In this document: in pieces, positions 14,418 to 22,510 of the stretch | Position numbering within the stretch: the stretch's first letter is position 1 | How the letters are laid out: every line of letters starts with the position of its first letter | Assembly (NCBI GenBank): GCA_036274635.1 | Contig: DASUFI010000234.1 | Span: 1 to 32,844 of the forward strand | DNA length: 32,844 nucleotides | Direction: 5' to 3' | From: DASUFI01 sp036274635 | Lineage (GTDB): Bacteria; Planctomycetota; B15-G4 | Notes under the pieces: model-generated | Databases searched by the model: none | Seen by the model: only the letters and a program-made list of their open reading frames with translations | What the model was told of the DNA's origin: nothing | Position numbers and translations under genes: made by a program

Positions 14418-16118
14418 CTACGGAGCGCTGCCCTTCAGCGCGTTCGACAGCGCCACACCCTTCACCGCCAGCGGGTCCTGGATCGCGTACTGCAGCACCA
14501 CCGACGTGCCCGCCGGGATGCCGCTGGGCCACGTGAAGCTGAGCGGAATGCTGCCCGTCGGCGAGGTGGCCAGCCCGATGAGCGCCAGGGCGGGCACCGG
14601 CACGAGCAGGCCACCCTTGAACGGCGTCGGGTTGCTGCTGGTCGACACGAACATCACCGCGGGCGAGTTCGGCTTGGCATTCGAGAGATTCAGCTTGACC
14701 GTCGTCAGCGCCGCGAGCGTGCCCGAGCCGGTGAAGGCGGGCAGGCCGCCGGTGCCGGCCAGCGCGAAGCCGAGGTTGGTCCAGGTGCCGCCGTTGAGGA
14801 AGAGCACCCAGAGGGCGCCCGCGTCATCGCCGCCGTCGTCGTCGAGGCTGGCGCCGACGGCCACGTCGCGCACGCCGTCGCCGTTCAGGTCGCCGAGGCC
14901 CGCGACCGAGCCGCCGAACTTGTCCTCGAGGTCGAGCAGGCCGCTGAAGCCGCCCTCGGTGGCGCTGATCTTCTGCTCGGAGGCCACGCTGCCGTTGGCG
15001 TTCAGGAACAGGTTCCACACGGCGCCCTTGTTGCTGCCACCGTCGTCGTCCTGGTAGGCGCCCACGCACAGGTCGCCCGCGCCGTTGCCGTCGAAGTCGC
15101 CCAGCGCGGCGATCGAGCGGCCGAAGTGGTCCTTGTTGTCCAGCACGCCGGTGAAGCCGCCCTCGGTGTCGCTGATCTTGGTGCTGGACTTCACGATCGT
15201 GGCGCCGGGCTGCAGGAACAGCACCCACACCGCGCCGCGGTCCTGGCCGCCGTCGTCGTCCAGCTCGGCCGTCACGGCGAGGTCGCCCGTGCCGTTGCCG
15301 TCCATGTCGCCCAGCGGCGCCATGGCCCAGCCGAACTCGTCGCCGTCGTCGAGGGCGCCGGTGAAGCCGCCGCTGAGCTCGTTGATCTTGATCGCGGACT
15401 TCACGGTGCCGTCGGTCTTGAGGTGCAGCGCGTAGACCGCGCCCACGAAGGTGCCCGTGTCGGAGTCGCCGTGCGAGCCGACCGCGAGGTCCACGACGCC
15501 GTCGCCGTCGATGTCGCCCAGCGGTGCCACCGACGACCCGAACCACGAGAAGTCGAGCAGGACGAAGCCCAGGCCGCCCGACGAGAAGCTGATCTTGTGC
15601 GACGACTTGACCGTGCCGCTGGTGTTCATGAAGAGCAGCCACACCGCGCCGTCGTCGACCGCGCCGTCGTCGGTCTGGATGGCGCCCACGGCGATGTCCG
15701 TGACTCCGTCGTGGTTCACGTCGCCCACCGCGCACACCGACCAGCCGAACCAGTCGGTGTCGGTGAGCGTGCCGGTGAAGCTGCCCTGCGTGTCGCTGAT
15801 CTTCTGGAAGGCCTTGACCGTGCCGTCGGCCTTCAGGAAATGGATCCACACGGCGCCGCGGTCGGTGCCGCCGTCGTCGTCCCAGGGAGCGCCGACGGCG
15901 ATGTCCGTCACCCCGTCGCCGTCGAGGTCGCCGAGCGAGCACATCGAGTAGGCGTACTCGTCGCCGGGGTCCAGCGCCCCGAAGAAGCCGCCCGAGCCGG
16001 GGCCGATCTTCTGGAACGAGCCGACGGTGCCCTGCTGCGCCCGCGACAGCGGAGCGAGGCCGACGGCGATGAGTGCGGCGACGAGCAGGGTGGACATGGA
16101 ATGACGCTGGGTGGTCAT
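14418..16118 (-). CDS. Secreted FG-GAP repeat protein with shared C-terminal domain
   Basis: 566 aa with a signal peptide (about 1-28, cleavage near S-R-A-Q). Six repeats of about 69 residues follow, each with F-x-K-I, a central L-G-D-x-D/N-G-D-G-x-x-D-x-A-V-G calcium-binding-like loop, D-D-D-G-G and G-A-V-W-x-L-F-L. This is the FG-GAP/integrin-alpha-type beta-propeller pattern; a seventh blade may be formed by the remaining sequence. The last 110 or so residues match the C-terminus of the protein at 5581-6843, ending K-G-V-A-L-S-N-A-L-K-G-S-A-P. A GGAGAG lies 8 nt upstream of the ATG. Probably an extracellular or cell-surface protein; the ligand is unknown. It ends 12 bp from the convergent EEP gene. 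Confidence 0.9.
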   Translation of the reverse strand: MTTQRHSMSTLLVAALIAVGLAPLSRAQQGTVGSFQKIGPGSGGFFGALDPGDEYAYSMCSLGDLDGDGVTDIAVGAPWDDDGGTDRGAVWIHFLKADGTVKAFQKISDTQGSFTGTLTDTDWFGWSVCAVGDVNHDGVTDIAVGAIQTDDGAVDDGAVWLLFMNTSGTVKSSHKISFSSGGLGFVLLDFSWFGSSVAPLGDIDGDGVVDLAVGSHGDSDTGTFVGAVYALHLKTDGTVKSAIKINELSGGFTGALDDGDEFGWAMAPLGDMDGNGTGDLAVTAELDDDGGQDRGAVWVLFLQPGATIVKSSTKISDTEGGFTGVLDNKDHFGRSIAALGDFDGNGAGDLCVGAYQDDDGGSNKGAVWNLFLNANGSVASEQKISATEGGFSGLLDLEDKFGGSVAGLGDLNGDGVRDVAVGASLDDDGGDDAGALWVLFLNGGTWTNLGFALAGTGGLPAFTGSGTLAALTTVKLNLSNAKPNSPAVMFVSTSSNPTPFKGGLLVPVPALALIGLATSPTGSIPLSFTWPSGIPAGTSVVLQYAIQDPLAVKGVALSNALKGSAP

Positions 16119-16185
16119 GGGCTCTCTCCCGAGTCGAGCGAAGGAGTGTACGCGATTGTGCGCGGGGCGGGGGCGGGCGCGCCGC

Positions 16186-17376
16186 TCAGCCGCCTGGCCG
16201 TGGCCCGCAGGCGGCGGCGCGGGCCAGCAGCAGCTCGCGCTCGGCGGCGTTGCGCGTCAGCGCGGCCGCTCGCTCGAAGTCCGCGCGGGCCTCGTCGAGC
16301 CGGCCCAGCTTGGCCAGCAAGTCGCCGCGCACGCTGGGCAGGTGGTGGTAGCCGGAGAGCGACGTCTCGCCGGCCAGAGCCTCGACCAGCGCCAGGCCGG
16401 CAGCGGGCCCGGAGGCCATGCCGACGGCCACCGCGCGATTGAGCTCCACGACCGGCGAGGGCACGACCCGCGCCAGCGCCTCGTACAGCGCGGCGATGCG
16501 CGCCCAGTCGGTCTCGGCCGCCGTCCGCGCGCGAGCGTGGCAGGCGGCGATGGCGGCCTGCAGCGCGTAGGGCCCGAGCGCGCCGCCCAGCTCCTCGGCC
16601 CGCGCCAGCGCGGCGAGGCCGCGGCGGATGAGCAGCGGGTCCCAGCGCCCGCGGTCCTGCTCGAGCAGCAGCACCGGCTCGCCCGCCGGCCCGACCCGGG
16701 CGTGCGCCCGCGAGGCCTGGATCTCCATGAGCGCGACGAGGCCATGCACTTCCGGCTCCTCCGGCGCGAGGCCGGCCAGGATGCGGCCCAGGCGCAGCGC
16801 GTCCTCGCACAGCGCGGGGCGCATCCAGTCGTCGCCGGCGGTGGCCGAGTAGCCCTCGTTGAAGACGAGGTAGATCACCTCGAGCACGGAGGCGAGGCGC
16901 GGCGCCAGCTGCTGGCCGCGCGGCACCTCGAAGGGCACGCCCTTCTCGGCCAGCGTGCGCTTGGCGCGCACGATGCGCTGGGCGATGGTGGCCTCCGGCA
17001 CCAGAAAGGCGCGCGCGATCTCGCTGGTGGTCAGGCCGCCGAGCAGGCGCAGCGTGAGCGCCACGCGCGCCTCACCCGAGAGCACCGGGTGGCAGCAGGT
17101 GAAGACCAGGCGCAGCAGGTCGTCACCGATGTCGTCGTCCAGCGCGGCCGCGAGGTCCGGCGCCGACTCCGCCTCGCGCGCGGCCAGCTGGCGGCCCAGC
17201 TCGGCGTGCTTGCGGTCGAGCAGCTGCCCGCGCCGCAAATGGTCGATGGCGCGGTGCTTCGCGGTGGCCATGAGCCAGGCGCCCGGGTTTTCCGGGATGC
17301 CCGCGGCGGGCCACTGCTCCAGCGCCGCGACCAGCGCGTCCTGCGCCAGGTCCTCGGCCAGGCCGATGTCGCGCAC
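16186..17376 (-). CDS. ECF RNA polymerase sigma factor with DUF6596 C-terminal domain
   Basis: The 396-aa annotatable part shows sigma region 2 (L-A-E-D-L-A-Q-D-A-L, P-G-A-W-L-M-A-T-A-K, R-A-I-D-H-L-R-R), sigma region 4 (G-L-T-T-S-E-I-A-R-A-F-L, I-A-Q-R-I-V-R-A-K) and the long DUF6596 helical domain (E-V-I-Y-L-V-F-N-E-G-Y-S). This type binds core polymerase and is often paired with small YciI- or VOC-like genes; here a VOC stump lies directly upstream. The only in-frame start, GTG at 17374-17376, is internal: conserved sequence (I-D-A-I-W-R-I-E-S-A) extends about 24 codons upstream in the same frame without ATG, GTG or TTG. An ATG with GGAGG at 17498-17500 is in another frame. The gene therefore has a probable frameshift, or its sequence contains an error. 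Confidence 0.85.
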   Translation of the reverse strand: MRDIGLAEDLAQDALVAALEQWPAAGIPENPGAWLMATAKHRAIDHLRRGQLLDRKHAELGRQLAAREAESAPDLAAALDDDIGDDLLRLVFTCCHPVLSGEARVALTLRLLGGLTTSEIARAFLVPEATIAQRIVRAKRTLAEKGVPFEVPRGQQLAPRLASVLEVIYLVFNEGYSATAGDDWMRPALCEDALRLGRILAGLAPEEPEVHGLVALMEIQASRAHARVGPAGEPVLLLEQDRGRWDPLLIRRGLAALARAEELGGALGPYALQAAIAACHARARTAAETDWARIAALYEALARVVPSPVVELNRAVAVGMASGPAAGLALVEALAGETSLSGYHHLPSVRGDLLAKLGRLDEARADFERAAALTRNAAERELLLARAAACGPRPGG

Positions 17377-17500
17377 GATGCGGGCCAGGCCCGCGATGAC
17401 GCAGGCCGACTCGATGCGCCAGATCGCGTCGATGGTGGAGTGGGTGTCCGTCGCGGACGCCTCAGTTGCCGATGGTCGCTTGATCGGGTGCGCCGGACAT

Positions 17501-17640
17501 TCAGCGCCTGCCTCCGCCCGTGAACAGCGTGTCCTCCTGCACGAAACACAGAGGATTGCCCAGCGGACCGTGCGCGTACAAGGACGGCTCGCCCCACGGC
17601 CGCCGGGCGATCGAGCTGGTCATGCCGTCAGGGCCAGCGC
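17501..17640 (-). pseudogene. C-terminal remnant of a VOC (glyoxalase/bleomycin resistance) family protein
   Basis: About 43 codons read R-R-P-W-G-E-P-S-L-Y, then G-P-L-G-N-P-L-C-F-V and D-T-L-F-T-G. The P-W-G-x-x-x-x-Y/F-x-x-D/G-P-x-G-N-P-L motif is the typical last strand pair of VOC proteins, which normally have about 120 residues. Only the C-terminal third is left; the upstream boundary coincides with the stop codon of the GloVer gene. Its TGA (17501-17503) is directly followed by the ATG at 17498-17500 with a GGAGG inside the remnant, so it probably once formed an operon with the sigma factor gene. An ATG at 17623 gives a 40-aa ORF, which is unlikely to fold alone. Confidence 0.65.
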
Positions 17641-17643
17641 GCC

Positions 17644-18891
17644 TTACGGCGTGAAGCGGTACGCCGCGCCCTCGTTGTCCTCGCCGCCGTGCACGGTCGC
17701 GCCGTAGAAGTTGCCCTGCCCGTCGCCGACGAGGCCTGCGTAGGCGTAGCCGCCGTCGGGCGGGCCCGTGAAGCGATGCGCCACGCCGTACCGCCACGAG
17801 CCGTTGGTCTGGGGCACGAGCTTGAAGATCGTGCCGCAATTGCAGCCCGCGCCGCCCTCGCTCGTGGTGCCGTACAGGTTGCCGGCGGCGTCGAAGACCA
17901 GGCCGCTGATGGAGCCGCTGCCGTCGCTCCCGCCCTTGAAGTCGTGCAGCACCGTCTCGACCCACGTGCCGCTCACCTGCTCCAGCTTGTAGATCGCGCC
18001 GAGGTCGAAGGCGCCGTCGTAGTAGGTCGTGCCGTAGAGCACGCCCTGGGCGTCGCGCACGAGTCCGCCGTAGGGGAAGCCCGCGTCGGGGTCGCCCTTG
18101 AAGGCGTACAGGATCTTCTGGTCCCACGGACCGGAGGCGGTGGGCGACAGCTCGAAGGCCACGCCCGCGCCGAACTCGCCGCCGACGGTGGCCACGCCGA
18201 AGATGTGCTGCTGGTCGTCGATGAGCAGCCGGCCGGCCGAGGCCGCGCCGCCGTCGAGGCCGCCGGTGAAGGTGTGGATGATGTTCTCCTTCCAGTCGCC
18301 GCCCGGCTGGGGCACGAGCTGGAAGACGACGCCGATCCCGAAGTCGCCGCCGGTGGGCGTCATGCCGTACAGGTTGCCCAGGTTGTCGAAGACCACCGGG
18401 CCCCCGGGACCGAAACCGTCGCTGCCGCCGGTGAAGTCGTGGATGACCGTCTGGCTCCACGTGCCGCCGTGGTTGGTCAGCTTGAAGACCACGCCGCAGC
18501 CGTCCTCGACGCAGACGCCCCCGCTGCCGCCGATGACGGCGGTGCCGTACACGTTGCCCTGGTCGTCCAGCGTCACGCCGCCGTAGGGCTGGCCGCCGTC
18601 CGGGCCGCCGGTGAAGGAATACAGCGTCTGCTGCACCCAGCCCGTGGGCGTGGACACCAGCTCGAAGACCGTGCCCGCGTGGAACTTGCCGTCCGAGACG
18701 CACATGCCGTACAGGTTGCCCGCCGCGTCGCGCACGAGGTCCGTGTCCGGGTAGCCACCGTCGTCCTCGCCCTCGAAGCTGTAGACGACGCGCGTCGCGA
18801 CTTGCGCCAGGGGGCCGCCGGCGAGCAGTCCGACCGCCGCCAGCACGACGCCGGCGCCGCGCAGGCACGACACGGAATTCCACGTTCGCAT
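17644..18891 (-). CDS. Secreted GloVer-type tandem repeat protein
   Basis: 415 aa from M-R-T-W-N-S, chosen because GGAGGA lies 8 nt upstream and a signal peptide follows (hydrophobic A-G-V-V-L-A-A-V-G-L-L, cleavage near P-L-A-Q). Seven repeats of 50-60 residues follow, each with a [LIV]-x-x-F-x-G-x-x-D-G start, a D-x-x-G-N-L-Y-G-x-T core and a G-x-V/I-F-x-L end. This is the choice-of-anchor GloVer repeat, presumed to form a seven-bladed beta-propeller. There is no catalytic motif. The longer ORF back to 19167 lacks a ribosome site and would remove the signal from the N-terminus. Likely extracellular, role unknown. Its stop adjoins the VOC remnant. Confidence 0.88.
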   Translation of the reverse strand: MRTWNSVSCLRGAGVVLAAVGLLAGGPLAQVATRVVYSFEGEDDGGYPDTDLVRDAAGNLYGMCVSDGKFHAGTVFELVSTPTGWVQQTLYSFTGGPDGGQPYGGVTLDDQGNVYGTAVIGGSGGVCVEDGCGVVFKLTNHGGTWSQTVIHDFTGGSDGFGPGGPVVFDNLGNLYGMTPTGGDFGIGVVFQLVPQPGGDWKENIIHTFTGGLDGGAASAGRLLIDDQQHIFGVATVGGEFGAGVAFELSPTASGPWDQKILYAFKGDPDAGFPYGGLVRDAQGVLYGTTYYDGAFDLGAIYKLEQVSGTWVETVLHDFKGGSDGSGSISGLVFDAAGNLYGTTSEGGAGCNCGTIFKLVPQTNGSWRYGVAHRFTGPPDGGYAYAGLVGDGQGNFYGATVHGGEDNEGAAYRFTP

Positions 18892-18968
18892 CGCGCACTC
18901 CTCCAGGGACTGACCAGGATCACGGGGGCCGGGGCTCCGGCCGCACGAGTCTAACCGTCCCGGCGCGG

Positions 18969-18989
18969 ACCGTGGGGGGGCCCCACGGT
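18969..18989. repeat. Perfect inverted repeat between divergent genes
   Basis: ACCGTGGGG (18969-18977) and CCCCACGGT (18981-18989) flank GGG. It lies in the 296-bp divergent region between the GloVer gene and the membrane cupredoxin-like gene, so it may be an operator or a terminator-like hairpin. The rest of the region shows nothing else I can support. Confidence 0.45.
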
Positions 18990-19187
18990 GCGCGGCAGGC
19001 GCGCGACGTGGAGGCGCGCGCGACATGCGCCCCGAGCCCGCGGCTCGCGACAATCCTGCGCCCAGCGCGCAGGGCAGCCGCGCCTGCGCGAAGCAGGCCG
19101 GCCGGCGCCGCGCGAGCAGCCGGCCCCGGCAGACGGCTATCCTCGGGGCCTGTCTGCCCTTCGCCACGCCCTGCGACTCACCGCGCC

Positions 19188-20156
19188 ATGACCACCGTCT
19201 CGTCGCTCACCAAGGCCGCCGAATCGCGGGCGCCGCACCTCTCGCGGCGCTCCTTCCTGCTGGCGCTGGCCGTGACGCTGGTCATCTTCTTCTCGCTCCA
19301 TCCGCTCTGGCGGCCGCTGGGCGTGGACGCGATGGACCGCAACATCATCTGGAGCTACGCGCCCATCCCGCTGCTCGTCGCGGGGCTGCTGCGGCTCGAG
19401 CGCAAGCTCACGTGGACCACCTGGCTGCTCGAGACGCTGCGTCTCACGCTGGTGAAGTTCGTGATCACCTTCCTGTTCGCGAACATCATGTGGGCCTTCG
19501 TCGGGCCGCCGGACCCGCAGGCGGCGGCGCCGGCCGCCGCGTCGGCGACGGGCCAGACCAGCCGCTTCGACGTGCGCGAGGCGCCGCCGGCAACGCCGCT
19601 GGACCCGGCCCGCTGCGGCAGCCTGTCCGGCGTGGTCGTGGACGCCGCCGGCGCGCCGCAGGTCGGCGCCCTGGTCGCGGTGACGGGCGGCCTGCAGGAC
19701 AGGGTCTTCGCGCCGCCGGCGGGGGGCACGGTCCTCGACCACGACGGCGACGGCTTCTCGCCCGGTCGGGCCATCGTGCTCACCTGGGAGACGCTGGTCG
19801 TGCGCGGCGCCGCGGACGTGCTGCACACCGTGCACGCCCTCGACGAGCGCGGCCGGCAGCTCTTCAACCTGGCGCTCGTGCCCGGCGGCGAGCGCACGCT
19901 CATGTTCGACCGGCCGCTGGGGCGCGTGACGCTCAGCTGCGCGGTGCACGGCCAGGCGGACCACGCGGCGCAGCTGGCGGTCGTCGCCAACCCCTTCGCG
20001 GCCTTCACGGACGACCAGGGCCGCTTCCGCTTCGAGGGCGTGCCCGCGGGCGAGCTGGAGCTGACGGCCTCGCTGTCCGCGGCGAGCACGACGAAGCAGG
20101 CGGTCTCGCTGGAGCCGGGCGCCGCGGTCTCGGACGTGCGGCTGCAGCTGCCCTGA
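19188..20156 (+). CDS. Membrane protein with cupredoxin-like / carboxypeptidase-regulatory-like extracytoplasmic domain
   Basis: 322 aa from M-T-T-V-S-S. Three hydrophobic helices occupy about residues 22-40, 50-65 and 82-103, followed by an Ala/Pro linker. The rest is a beta-rich extracytoplasmic domain: G-S-L-S-G-V-V-V-D-A-A-G, then G-R-V-T-L-S-C-A-V-H-G, then F-T-D-D-Q-G-R-F-R-F-E-G-V-P-A-G. The C-x-x-H element followed by a carboxypeptidase-regulatory-like strand set resembles periplasmic methylamine-utilisation/plastocyanin-like proteins, in which Cys and His are copper ligands. Copper binding here is inference, since only part of a ligand set is obvious. No partner enzymes are nearby. 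It ends 15 bp before the convergent TadG-like gene. Confidence 0.6.
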   Translation: MTTVSSLTKAAESRAPHLSRRSFLLALAVTLVIFFSLHPLWRPLGVDAMDRNIIWSYAPIPLLVAGLLRLERKLTWTTWLLETLRLTLVKFVITFLFANIMWAFVGPPDPQAAAPAAASATGQTSRFDVREAPPATPLDPARCGSLSGVVVDAAGAPQVGALVAVTGGLQDRVFAPPAGGTVLDHDGDGFSPGRAIVLTWETLVVRGAADVLHTVHALDERGRQLFNLALVPGGERTLMFDRPLGRVTLSCAVHGQADHAAQLAVVANPFAAFTDDQGRFRFEGVPAGELELTASLSAASTTKQAVSLEPGAAVSDVRLQLP

Positions 20157-20171
20157 GCGGCGCCGCGCGCG

Positions 20172-21284
20172 CTACTCCACGAGCATGAGCTTGGTGAGCT
20201 TGCTGCAGATCGTGTCGAGCAGGGCGGGGATCTGCGCCGGGTCGGGCGTCGTGAGGAAGATGCCCTCGCCGCGGACGAGCGTCTGCAGGAAGGCCTTGGC
20301 CGCCGGGTCGTTGTCGCCGTCGTAGTAGACGATGAAGACCGAGATGCCTGCGGCGTCGGCGTTGTCGGCCCACTGCGTGGCCAGGGCCTTGAGCTGCGTG
20401 GCGGTCGACGTGGGATGCGAGCCCTGCGTGCTGGGCTGGGGCTGCCCGTCGGTCACCATCACGATGGCCTTGCCCACGCCGGCCAGCGGCGGCGCCGCGG
20501 TCAGCATGTTGGTGCCGGCCTGCAGGCCGGCGGCGATGTCGGTGCCGCTGCAGATGGGCGCGCCGACCGAGCCGCACAGCTTGATGGCGTTGACGGCGCT
20601 GTTCAGCAGCGCGTAGCTGGTGGACAGCACCGAGAGAGGCGCGAGCTGCTGGCTCCAGCCGGTGAAGGTGATGAGCCCCATGCGCGACCCCGGCGCCGCC
20701 ATCGAGGAGTAGCAGTCGAGGAGGTTGTGGTCGGCGGTCCTGGCCTGCGCCAGCTCGGCCGAGAAGGACGAGGTCACGTCCTGCACCAGGGAGATGGACC
20801 AGGGCTTGCCCGCGGCGGCGGCGGCGACGGCCTTGCCCTGCACGTCCACCGAGGAGAAGCCGATGGCCTTGGCGAAGCTGAGAGCCAGCGGGTTGGCGTT
20901 CGCCGCCGAGCGGCGCGCGTACACGCGCACCGCATTGATGTTCGAGAGCACGGCCGTCTGGGTGAAGGTCTTGGCGACGAAGTCCCACTTGCCGAACTGG
21001 ACGTCGCCGGCCTTGATGACCGTGCCGTGGACCAGCGGGTCCATGTTCTTCAAGCCCATGGCCAGCGCCGCGGCCTGCGCTGTCACGAGGCTCGGCAGCT
21101 TCAGGCCGGCGGCCAGGGCGGCGGCATCGGCCGTGGCCTGGCATTGGGTGCGCACGTCGTAGGCGTGCGAGCCGTCGATCACCAGGCCGGCGACGCCGAA
21201 GATCAGCACCACCACGACCGCGAACCAGGCGAAGGACAATCCGCGCTCGCTGCGACGCCCGGGGCGCGGGACAAGGCAGGTCAT
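20172..21284 (-). CDS. TadG-like pilus-assembly / vWA domain protein
   Basis: 370 aa. The N-terminus (R-R-S-E-R-G-L-S-F-A-W-F-A followed by one membrane helix and V-I-D-G-S-H-A-Y-D) is the TadE/TadG-like anchor, with A-D-A-A-A-L-A-A-A following as usual. The vWA domain begins near residue 155 with a MIDAS-like D-V-T-S-S, then S-G-T-D-I-A-A-G-L and M-V-T-D-G-Q-P. The first motif has Thr instead of the usual first Ser. TadG proteins accompany Flp pilus or secretion systems, but no other tad gene is in the window, so this copy may act independently as a surface adhesion or scaffold protein. GAGG lies 9 nt before the ATG. Confidence 0.82.
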   Translation of the reverse strand: MTCLVPRPGRRSERGLSFAWFAVVVVLIFGVAGLVIDGSHAYDVRTQCQATADAAALAAGLKLPSLVTAQAAALAMGLKNMDPLVHGTVIKAGDVQFGKWDFVAKTFTQTAVLSNINAVRVYARRSAANANPLALSFAKAIGFSSVDVQGKAVAAAAAGKPWSISLVQDVTSSFSAELAQARTADHNLLDCYSSMAAPGSRMGLITFTGWSQQLAPLSVLSTSYALLNSAVNAIKLCGSVGAPICSGTDIAAGLQAGTNMLTAAPPLAGVGKAIVMVTDGQPQPSTQGSHPTSTATQLKALATQWADNADAAGISVFIVYYDGDNDPAAKAFLQTLVRGEGIFLTTPDPAQIPALLDTICSKLTKLMLVE

Positions 21285-21418
21285 GTCGGCTTTCCTCGGC
21301 CGGGTCAGGGGGCTGCGAGAGGCGTCAGCGGCGTCGCGGGACCGCCCCGTTCGCCCTTCTTCGGGCCGGGGACCGGCCGACTTGTGCCCGGACAGCGCTC
21401 AGCCCGTATAGTCCGCCC

Positions 21419-22510
21419 ATGCCTGTCGCCAGACCGGACGAGCTGCCCGGACCCGCGCCGAGCCGCCGGCAGCTCCTCGCGACCGGCGGCGCGCTGCTCG
21501 CGGCCGCCTCGCTCGCCGCCTGCACGGCGCCCGCGGCCGTGCCGCAGGGCAGCAAGCCCGACTCCGGCGCGCAGCCGCAGCCGACGGGCGGCCTGCCGCC
21601 CCGCCCGCGGCGCATCGTCAGCACGTGGTGGTTCGGGCAGGCCGCCAATGCGGCGGCCTGGGAGCGCCTGCTGGCCGGCGGCTCGCCGCTGGACGCCTGC
21701 GAGGCCGGCGTCCGCGTCACCGAGGCGGACCCGGCCATCACCAGCGTGGGCTACGGCGGCGCACCCAACGCCGACGGCGTGGTGGAGCTGGACGCGTCGG
21801 TCATGCGCGGCGACACGCTGCAGTGCGGCGGCGTGGCGGCGCTGCGCAACGTCGTGCATCCGGTCAGCGTGGCGCGCCTCGTCATGGAGCGCACGCCGCA
21901 CGTGCTGCTGGTGGGCGAGGGCGCGCTGGCCTTCGCGCGCGCGCAGGACGTGCCGGAGCAGGACCTGCTCACGCCCGAGTCGCGCAAGGCCTGGGAGGAG
22001 TGGCGCAAGCGGCGCGTGGACGGTGCACGGGAACCGTGGGAACCCGCGCGCTCCGCCGCCGTGCCTGCGGGTGCCGACCACGACCACGACACCATCGGCA
22101 TGATCGCGGCGGATGGCGGCCGGCTCGCGGTCGCGGTCACCACCAGCGGGCTGGCCTACAAGCTGGCCGGACGCGTGGGCGATTCGCCGCTCATCGGCGC
22201 GGGCAGCTACTGCGACGACGAGGCCGGCGCCGCCGTGAGCACCGGCGTGGGCGAGGAGGTGATCCGCGTGGGCGGCTGCGTGGCCATCGTCGAGGCCCTG
22301 CGGCGCGGCATGAGCCCGCGGCGCGCGGGACTGCACGGACTGCAGCGCGTGCGCCGGGCCATGGCGCTGGCCGGCCGCAGCGGCGACGTGGCCTTCCTCG
22401 TCGCCAGCCGAGACGGCGCGGTCTGGGGCGGCGGGCTCACCGACAGCTTCTCCTACGCGGTCACGGACGACCTCGGCGCCCGCCTCGTGCGCGGCGAGGT
22501 CCTGGTGTGA
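21419..22510 (+). CDS. Lipoprotein N4-(beta-N-acetylglucosaminyl)-L-asparaginase (glycosylasparaginase) family
   Basis: 363 aa. The N-terminus carries S-R-R-Q-L-L-A-T-G-G then a hydrophobic run and L-A-A-C, giving a Tat-like twin-arginine motif plus lipobox, so the enzyme is probably exported and lipid-anchored. The Ntn-hydrolase core is clear: W-x-x-x-x-x-G-G-S-P-L-D-A-C-E-A-G, Y-G-G-A-P-N-A-D-G, and the autocleavage site D-H-D-T225-I-G where Thr225 becomes the N-terminal nucleophile, followed by T-T-S-G and D-S-P-L-I-G-A-G. These enzymes cleave the Asn-GlcNAc bond or isoaspartyl peptides. The stop overlaps the start of the next gene by 4 nt. Confidence 0.9.
   Translation: MPVARPDELPGPAPSRRQLLATGGALLAAASLAACTAPAAVPQGSKPDSGAQPQPTGGLPPRPRRIVSTWWFGQAANAAAWERLLAGGSPLDACEAGVRVTEADPAITSVGYGGAPNADGVVELDASVMRGDTLQCGGVAALRNVVHPVSVARLVMERTPHVLLVGEGALAFARAQDVPEQDLLTPESRKAWEEWRKRRVDGAREPWEPARSAAVPAGADHDHDTIGMIAADGGRLAVAVTTSGLAYKLAGRVGDSPLIGAGSYCDDEAGAAVSTGVGEEVIRVGGCVAIVEALRRGMSPRRAGLHGLQRVRRAMALAGRSGDVAFLVASRDGAVWGGGLTDSFSYAVTDDLGARLVRGEVLV

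Noticed and set aside
15126..16442. 438-aa plus-strand ORF opposite the FG-GAP gene
   Set aside because: Valine/aspartate/histidine-repeat shadow produced by the repeats on the other strand.
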